Shown here piece after piece: positions 58,000 through 64,000 of a DNA stretch of 64,000 nt. The stretch's first letter is position 1; each line of letters opens with the position of its first letter. The translations under genes were made by a program, and so were the position numbers. Source of the stretch: Flectonema sp. DT1601 (lineage: Eukaryota; Euglenozoa; Diplonemea; Diplonemida; Diplonemidae); the NCBI GenBank assembly GCA_964019425.1, contig OZ025824.1, positions 906,501-970,500 of the forward strand, given 5' to 3'. The notes below the pieces were generated by a model. It was not told the DNA's origin. It worked only from the letters and a program-made list of their open reading frames with translations, and did not search any database.

Positions 58000-58320
58000 A
58001 TGAGTGACCCAATGATTCAAAATTGGATTATAAAAAAAATGAAAGCAGTTCATAAAAATAAAGTCAAAGCCGCAGAACGAGAGCAGAAGATGCGGCATTT
58101 GCGTGTTCTTCATTCGATGAGGAACCTAATGAGTGACGTGTTCTTATTTAATAAAAGGAGAGCTGTTGGAGTTTTCGAAACTAAAACCAAACTGACATCA
58201 CGAAACAAGTATCGTGTTTCAGGAAATAACTTTGGTAAAGAGTTCGGCGTCACTCCAGCGATTCCAACAACAAATTCTATGAAAATATCTGAACCTAAAG
58301 AATCAATATTTATTTTATAA
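58000..58320 (+). CDS. Small basic protein of unknown function
   Basis: The protein has 106 residues, with a probable amphipathic basic helix at the N terminus (IIKKMKAVHKNKVKAAEREQ) and a polar C-terminal half. A three-codon upstream frame (ATGAAATGA) overlaps the start. I tried to splice it to the next frame: donor GGTAAAGAG (58235) does not match the phase of any acceptor downstream, so it is kept as a separate gene. No family recognised. Confidence 0.5.
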   Translation: MSDPMIQNWIIKKMKAVHKNKVKAAEREQKMRHLRVLHSMRNLMSDVFLFNKRRAVGVFETKTKLTSRNKYRVSGNNFGKEFGVTPAIPTTNSMKISEPKESIFIL

Positions 58321-58490
58321 ATTAAAATAACGTGAGAAATAACTACACCCCAGCTTTCCAGCAGTGTTTGGTTGTCCAACTATTTTGTTATAAAACACAA
58401 TTAATGAATAAGAATAGGTACCAAACTTTAAATTATTTCTATTTCAACAGAATTAATAAAAAACTACCGACTTGGATAGCCGTCAATGTA

Positions 58491-59177
58491 ATGTCAGCAG
58501 TCGGTTCAATTCGACCAGTTGGTAAACTTCCTATCAAATGGACAATCCAGGGAGGAAAGAAAGGGTTACTGTATTCTGAAACAGAATTCCACGACAATTC
58601 CATGGATGAATTGCAATTACAAATAGCTGCAGATATCTTACTTCATAATTTAAAAAGCGGAGTGTTAAAGATTAACGACCAACTCCTTCTAATTAAAAAA
58701 ACAGAATTCAACAAGAGAAGAAGAATGAAGTACTCCGAGTCACTTCATAGACGATGCATTCAACGAACTATCAACCTATTCGAGTGTCATTGCAACGATC
58801 AACGAGAAGTAGTTTTGTGTGAAGACATTCACAGAAATGTTATCTCCAAGGAAGAGGAAAGGCTATTGGATCGGTTGTTTAGACAGAGAGTGGAAACACT
58901 CTTACCAGAGAACTCAGTGACGGCTCGATTAAAGGAAATATCAATTTATAAATCACAAGGTGGAGTACTACGAGCAAACACCCCGCGGTGGATTATGAAC
59001 AACTCAGATATCGTTTCCCCAGCACGACTGGAAAGTTTTAAACATAACATGGCTTTGGGAAAGGCTCTCTCACGCTGGCAAGCTGCAGAATCTAAAGCAC
59101 GGTTGTCTCTCCTTCGCGAGGAGTCTGCTCGAAGACCTTCTGCCTTCGGTAGAAATCGAGAATTATTTTGTAATTAA
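58491..59177 (+). CDS. Hypothetical basic helical protein
   Basis: The protein has 228 residues from an ATG 40 bases after the acceptor-like TTCAACAG (58449-58450). The frame is open further upstream to an ATG at 58404, which would lie before that acceptor. The N-terminal part (GKLPIKWTIQGGKKGLLYSE) may be a small beta fold; the rest is charged and helical (HRRCIQRTINLFECHCND, ALSRWQAAESKARLSLLREE). No known domain. It lies among probable flagellar or cytoskeletal genes. Confidence 0.6.
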   Translation: MSAVGSIRPVGKLPIKWTIQGGKKGLLYSETEFHDNSMDELQLQIAADILLHNLKSGVLKINDQLLLIKKTEFNKRRRMKYSESLHRRCIQRTINLFECHCNDQREVVLCEDIHRNVISKEEERLLDRLFRQRVETLLPENSVTARLKEISIYKSQGGVLRANTPRWIMNNSDIVSPARLESFKHNMALGKALSRWQAAESKARLSLLREESARRPSAFGRNRELFCN

Positions 59178-59317
59178 ATTAGAGATGAGAAGTAGTTCTG
59201 AATTCTAAACATCTCAGTTGTCTTTACAGAAATGGCTGAGGAAGTATTCTATTTTATTATTTATCTTTTTGAATATAATTATCATCTCATTACAGAGGAG
59301 GGGGCGACAGTAACAAA

Positions 59318-60886
59318 ATGTCTCAACTCCCATCTGACTTCAGAAATAGACTAACGAGGTGGTACGCTACTGCTGGATGGCTCTCAAAGATGACAGACAT
59401 CGATGAGATGATCTCAACTTGGAAAGGTGCTCACGATCAGCTGCTTCAACGAATGGAGTCTGCTTATGGTCCTGAACCACCACCACCGTCGATGACGTAC
59501 AAAGAAAGAGGAGAAAGAATAATGAGAGACCACGAACCATCAATGCTTCAATATTTACAAAAACAGCTCAATGATAATAGAGGAAAGGAAGAGGAGTGGC
59601 TGATTCACTTGAAAATTAGGTTCGGAGAAGACCCGTCGTACTTACCAACTGACGGTGAGTCAAACCTCGACTCCCCTCAGAATGTAACTTCAACGGGTTT
59701 AAAGAGATGGAGACGAGGTGATGAAGTAATGAGCAGATACCCACCAGTAACTGGAAAGGAAAGACACGGAATAGTATTGTCCTGCAGGAATGGGGAGTGT
59801 GACGTCCATTGGAGTGATAATACGAAAACACATTCGATAAGTTCTTTATTATTAGAACCGAGTACAGGACCTCCTGCGATACCTCAACCAGTTCCATCAA
59901 AACAACTTCTTGAACTCGAAGCCCGTGAGGCCCGTCTCGCTCAACGTGAGTCTGATCTCCTTGAGTGGGCTCACCACTGGGGTGTTTCTGATCAAAGTGA
60001 GCAGTCAGACATTGGGAGCTCAACGGCTCCTACTCGTACGAAAAAAGTCGAAAATTCCTCTGCGAAACGAAGAGAGTACCGAGAGCGACTTGAACGCTTC
60101 TATCGGAAGTACAATCCACTCCAGATGGTTATCATTGATCAAATGCTTAACGCTGCTGAAGGTAATGAAGAGAAGATGTTTGCAGCTCTTGTCAAGGTTC
60201 ATGGACCGGAACCGCCTGCTATTGCGGGAAGGATTGGTGTGGTTGGAGAAGATAAACCAAAATTCATAGACAGATTAAAAGTATTTTATTCTCATTATCG
60301 ACCCAAGCACAATAAGGACTTAAACAAAATAGCCTCCAACTTCATCGGTCGTGAAGAAGAACTAATCGCTGCTCTGGTCGCAAAGTATGGTCCTGAACCT
60401 GTCCAACCACCACCACCACCACCACCAAATAGTAGACCAATGCAGAGGATGAATGTAGCTGTTGCTAATTCTATGAAATACTTAGAAAGTCAGAATAGGA
60501 AATTAAGACAAGGACACCAACGACAACTTCTTCGCGTTCTCAGAGGCAACGCAGAGCAGGGAATCTACGCCGCGTACTACTTTCGGTGGATGGAGTTCAT
60601 GTGGTTGTCTAAGAATAGAAAACTCTTGACCAGAGTAACTGATGAATCGAACTGTTCTCTTCTTAAAGAAAAGTTCATTCATCAGCAGTTGGTTGGACAA
60701 GTTGCTTTGTTAAAGAATGAACTCGCGACACAGGAAGCTACCAACGGCTCTACTTCGTTACCGTCTGGAGACCTGTCACCAGATGTCGATATTTATCAGG
60801 TGAAACGAAATCTATCACCTCACGACTACTCTGTTGGGTCTTTAACAAGTAAGGCTCTCAGTACTGATGAGTGGGCGAAAATATAA
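59318..60886 (+). CDS. YGPEP-repeat protein with SH3/Tudor-like insert
   Basis: The protein has 522 residues. It contains four copies of a ~45-residue helical repeat of the form RLxxFYxxYxPxxxxxxxxxLxxxxGxEExxxxxLxxxYGPEP: residues ~8-54 (ends YGPEP), ~60-106 (degenerate, ends FGEDP), ~246-297 (ends HGPEP) and ~312-362 (ends YGPEP). Such repeats occur in proteins of kinetoplastids and other flagellated protists. Between repeats 2 and 3 is a small barrel-like domain (GDEVMSRYPP, then RHGIVLSCRNGECDVHW). A poly-Pro run and a charged helical region follow. It is probably a structural flagellar or cytoskeletal protein (inference). Acceptor-like CATTACAG ends at 59295. Confidence 0.75.
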   Translation: MSQLPSDFRNRLTRWYATAGWLSKMTDIDEMISTWKGAHDQLLQRMESAYGPEPPPPSMTYKERGERIMRDHEPSMLQYLQKQLNDNRGKEEEWLIHLKIRFGEDPSYLPTDGESNLDSPQNVTSTGLKRWRRGDEVMSRYPPVTGKERHGIVLSCRNGECDVHWSDNTKTHSISSLLLEPSTGPPAIPQPVPSKQLLELEAREARLAQRESDLLEWAHHWGVSDQSEQSDIGSSTAPTRTKKVENSSAKRREYRERLERFYRKYNPLQMVIIDQMLNAAEGNEEKMFAALVKVHGPEPPAIAGRIGVVGEDKPKFIDRLKVFYSHYRPKHNKDLNKIASNFIGREEELIAALVAKYGPEPVQPPPPPPPNSRPMQRMNVAVANSMKYLESQNRKLRQGHQRQLLRVLRGNAEQGIYAAYYFRWMEFMWLSKNRKLLTRVTDESNCSLLKEKFIHQQLVGQVALLKNELATQEATNGSTSLPSGDLSPDVDIYQVKRNLSPHDYSVGSLTSKALSTDEWAKI

Positions 60887-61175
60887 ATAAAAAGCAAGCT
60901 GTTCTGTTTTTATATTCACCTTTTAAAAAGTTGTATTCTTTAAGTTTTGTTATGTTCTTGCCACATAGAACGGTTTTTTATTAAAATTGTATTGTATCTG
61001 AGTTAGTTACGGCTGATTGGGTTGGTTTGTTAAATTAATTCCTCTTACAGGAGATAACATTATTGTGAGTTACCATTTCACGCAATGCCTGTTGGATAAT
61101 TTATATTTAGTGTTTTGTTTTAATTTATTTTCACAGTGCCCAAGAGATTGGGTGCGGAATCGACAAAAGCAGAGA
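60887..61175. other. 5' region of the CTFxPxLN gene
   Basis: Holds two acceptor-like sites, CTCTTACAG ending at 61050 and TTTTCACAG ending at 61136. A donor-like GTGAGT (about 61065) lies between them and would bound a 14-base leader exon. Confidence 0.45.
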
Positions 61176-63403
61176 ATGGATTTCGCATCTGACGAAGAGC
61201 AGCTTCAAAAGCTGCGGCAGTTGGCGCAGTCTCTGGAGAAAAGTATCAATCCTGGAGGAGGAGGGGGAGGAGGATTAGTGCTCCTCAATACAAACAACAC
61301 CACTTCAAAGACACCGTTGGGGTCACCAACAAAAATTAGAATCGGAAGTCCATCTGATGGTCGTACAACTGCCAACAACAACTACAACAACAGCAACAAG
61401 TTTTCAACTGCCATGAGACAACTTGATACGAATATGATATTAATGAGAGATGCGGAGGATGATGATGTTCACTCACGACTCTATCAAATGTCAATAATTA
61501 CTAAAAAGAGACGCGACGAAGAGAAAGCTCGAGAAGAAGCTCGGCAACATCGAAAGAAGAAAGCGCTCATCGACTGCACTGAACGTGTCAGAGATCTCTA
61601 CATCAACGCAGAGAGCAGGCGTCAGATTAAAAAAGAACGTATCTTACAAGAAGATCGCAAGGCTGAGTCAGAAAGCAATCGCGTGATCATCGCACCTGGC
61701 AGTAAGGTTCTCGCAAAGAAGAGAAAAGTGAAAGAGTTAAGAGAGCTGTTTGTGAGACACGCGTCTGCCTCAAATGATCGTTCGCTAACAGAAGAAGTAC
61801 GCAAGGCGGGTAAAATGAGTTACGTTGCTCTCCAGGCATCACTAGCTGAGACAGGTTTTGTGAAAGGAAATAGTTCCGAAGATGACATTCGATTCTGTGA
61901 CAGGATGTGGGCTCAGATGCTGCAGTCTCAGCATCGAGAGAATCCCAACGCCAGTACTACGTATATTAATTTCCCGGGATTTGCTTCTGTTATTCTCAAC
62001 ACAATCCTCTCAGAGGAAGCTCCGCACTCTCGAAGTAAATCCGTCGATCGCGGTGACGGTCTTTCATCTTCCAAACGGCAAGACATCATTAGCAGACAGT
62101 TGGCTGACCCGAACTCTAGACGAATTCGAGAGTTTCCAGAACACGACTTCGGAGGACAAAGAACCTGCACCTTCAACCCGTCAATAAATGAGAATTCAAG
62201 AAAGTATGTATTCACGTAGACTTAATCACAAGACAGCAGTCGTTGTTTTAAATTTAAAATAATAATTTAACGACCGCAGCGAATTGAAACAAAACAACTC
62301 ACAGGATGCTAAGAACTCAGGGAACTGTCCCTCGTTACCTTCGTCTTAACGCGAATCACACAACACGAGAAGCTCGGTTGGAAGAAACGCGTAAGTCTCT
62401 AGCTCGTAGAGAATTACAAGGATGCACTTTTAAACCAGAATTGAACAAGGCATCGTTAGCAATGAAGAGAAGCCATTCTCTCACATACGAGAGCAGGAAG
62501 AACAGAGACAAAGGAGAGAAGCCTCGAGTGACAACATTGGAAGAGATTGAGTTGCAGGAATGCACTTTTGAGCCGAAGCTAAATACGAATTACAAAAAGC
62601 AGAAAGATAAACCATTACCAAGTGGGTACTTTGAAACTATAAAGAGATTGCGAGAGGGTCGACCGGACACCAGAAATTTTGAAGAAAAACTCCGATCGAG
62701 CAGCGCTGGATATTCACAACGACACGCGAGAACAACAGTTGTGAAACCATTCAATTTACAACTGGAGAAGAGGCATCAAAAAGCAAAGCCGTTAATGTAT
62801 CTCGACATTCAACTCCCCAATGGAAAGAAGGGAAGGATTGGTATCCATGAGGGTGACACAGCCACAGCACTCGTAACACAGTTCGCAGCAACATACCAGC
62901 TAGACGCTAACATGCAAGCGAAGCTACTTAAAGTACTCGAAAGGAATATTCAAGAAACTCTACCAGAATTACGTGAAGCACAAGAGCAGTCTAATAAAGT
63001 TGTGGCTTCAGAGTTCGCGAAGTCTGCCGCGAAACTGGCTCGCTATTCAGAAGAAGATTATGAACCCTCACATGAGTCACATCTTTCGATTGAACAACAA
63101 CAGGAACTACCAACTGTGTCACCAGTTCCAAAAGAGGGAATTAAAGAACTGGATGGATGGACTGGAGATTTAAATAATTATCTAAATGAAGTTCCATCTG
63201 TGCACGATGATCCCAATCAAGACGTTCACTTTGATCAGCATAACTTCCTGAATTCAACAGTAGAACAAGGACTTCAACATGCTGATGTGTATCCGGAAGA
63301 CTTGATTCACTCTCTTGCTGATATTGATCCAAATGACTCTCGTCTCGCTTGTATTCAAGAAATTAATGATCAAATAGCATTAATGGAACAGCAATACCTT
63401 TGA
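61176..63403 (+). CDS. CTFxPxLN-repeat protein with ubiquitin-like module (2 exons)
   Basis: Exons 61176-62203 and 62305-63403 join within a Lys codon (AA|G), giving 708 residues. The N-terminal part is helical with a poly-Gly run and a long charged stretch (KKRRDEEKAREEARQHRKKK). Around the splice site are three motifs CTFNPSIN, CTFKPELN and CTFEPKLN, which recur in axonemal and other conserved proteins of ciliated organisms. Downstream, MYLDIQLPNGKKGRIGIHEG with TYQLD and a following helix forms a small ubiquitin/PB1-like module. The C terminus is acidic and ends QIALMEQQYL. A flagellar or basal-body role is inferred. Confidence 0.75.
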
Positions 63404-63795
63404 AGGGTAGTGTGTCAAACAAAGATGCGTGGGAGAGGTATTTTTTTAATAGATTTCAATAGAAATAAAAAAAAACAATTTTGTCAAAAAAGAAAAATAA
63501 GTAAAGAATCGAACCACCACTGTTGTTATACAAGCAAGCTGTAGGGTGAACTGACTAGAGACTGACGGCGTACAGTTTGAGTTCAATTTCCCAACACCGA
63601 TAGATAGATAATCTCTTTTTGTTAACATTTTTTTTTTATTTTTTGTTTTGTAAAATGCAACTGTTTGTTTAAATATTTTCAATTCAGCAGCCTCAAAAGA
63701 GAAACGTTGTAATGTAAGAAGTTTTACTCATGTTGACGTTGTAGTCCGGAGGACCAAAATATATTATTCTTGTCTTTCCAGTTCAGATATCATTA
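63404..63795. other. Intergenic region
   Basis: AT-rich 3' flank with A and T homopolymers. It ends with a pyrimidine-rich stretch and TTTCCAG (AG 63780-63781), acceptor-like, 14 bases before the next start. Nothing else recognised. Confidence 0.55.
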
Positions 63796-64000
63796 ATGGC
63801 AAGTAGAGCCATTGGTAGAGCGACCAGCGTGTCTAATGTACTAGAGGCTGGTCAGGTTTGCCTTCGTCAGCTCCACAACAAGAATGCGAAGGAAACGAAC
63901 CAAATATTAAATTCAATGCAGCGATACGTCAACGAGTCTCTGTCAAATATAAGCAACTCAGCCTACACCGCGAAGGACGTGGCGATTGGATTACAAGTGT
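63796..64000 (+). CDS. 5' end of an unidentified gene
   Basis: The frame opens at ATG 63796 and stays open for 68 codons to the window edge. It starts MASRAIGRATSVSNVLEAGQ and continues with a polar helical sequence (LHNKNAKETNQILNSMQRYV). The placement of an acceptor-like site just upstream is the same as for its neighbours. Too short to name. Confidence 0.55.
   Translation, partial: MASRAIGRATSVSNVLEAGQVCLRQLHNKNAKETNQILNSMQRYVNESLSNISNSAYTAKDVAIGLQV

Noticed and set aside
58235-58450. Intron joining the 106-residue gene to the 228-residue gene
   Set aside because: No donor and acceptor pair gives matching phase; the first frame has its own stop.
63805-63870. tRNA-like stretch with TTGGTAGAGC and a 7-bp GACCAGC/GCTGGTC stem
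   Set aside because: The stem-loop sizes do not fit a cloverleaf, no TTCGA arm is present and the region is an open coding frame.

Overview
The window is nuclear DNA of a flagellated protist. Genes carry conventional GT-AG introns with consistent phases, there are no operons or ribosome binding sites, spacers are T-rich, and the proteins include flagellate-type families. The lineage cannot be fixed by eye. Repeats ending in YGPEP and 3' splice-acceptor-like sites just upstream of nearly every start codon recall Euglenozoa or other users of spliced-leader trans-splicing. The proline-threonine linkers and CC/DGSSC cysteine modules recall stramenopile and other algal secreted proteins.

Region 1 (1-46121) is a tandem array of eight copies of one gene family: the 3' end of one copy, then seven copies called A to G here (starts 3482, 10941, 18189, 23752, 29306, 35875, 42546). 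Each encodes a secreted astacin-type (M12A) zinc metalloprotease with an EGF-like motif, a LamG-like jelly roll, an Ig-like beta domain, a second beta-sandwich region, a proline/threonine linker and a C-terminal tail. The tail comes in types: 4-5 near-identical cysteine-rich modules (left-end copy, A, B), three diverged modules (C, D), or two modules plus a Ser/Gly/Asp/Thr repeat (E, G; F has lost it by a 5-nt deletion). The 5' end and centre of the gene are almost identical between copies, while the catalytic and LamG-like domains differ almost only by amino-acid-changing substitutions. This looks like a homogenised family with focused diversification.

Region 2 (32771-48117) holds three copies of a gamma-glutamylcyclotransferase/AIG2-like gene interleaved with E, F and G. 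Only the third is whole. The first two are 3'-truncated and fused to astacin spacer DNA, marking a 6.67-kb tandem duplication that also made F and G.

Region 3 (48320-64000) is AT-richer and non-repetitive, with all genes on the + strand: a pseudophosphatase (catalytic Cys replaced by Ser), a beta-helix protein, a Q-rich protein, a coiled-coil protein, two or three small or unknown genes, a YGPEP-repeat protein, a CTFxPxLN-repeat protein with a ubiquitin-like module, and the 5' end of one more gene. Several resemble conserved proteins of flagellated protists, so a cytoskeletal or ciliary set is a reasonable inference. The first intron of the pseudophosphatase gene contains a perfect AAC repeat of about 480 bp.
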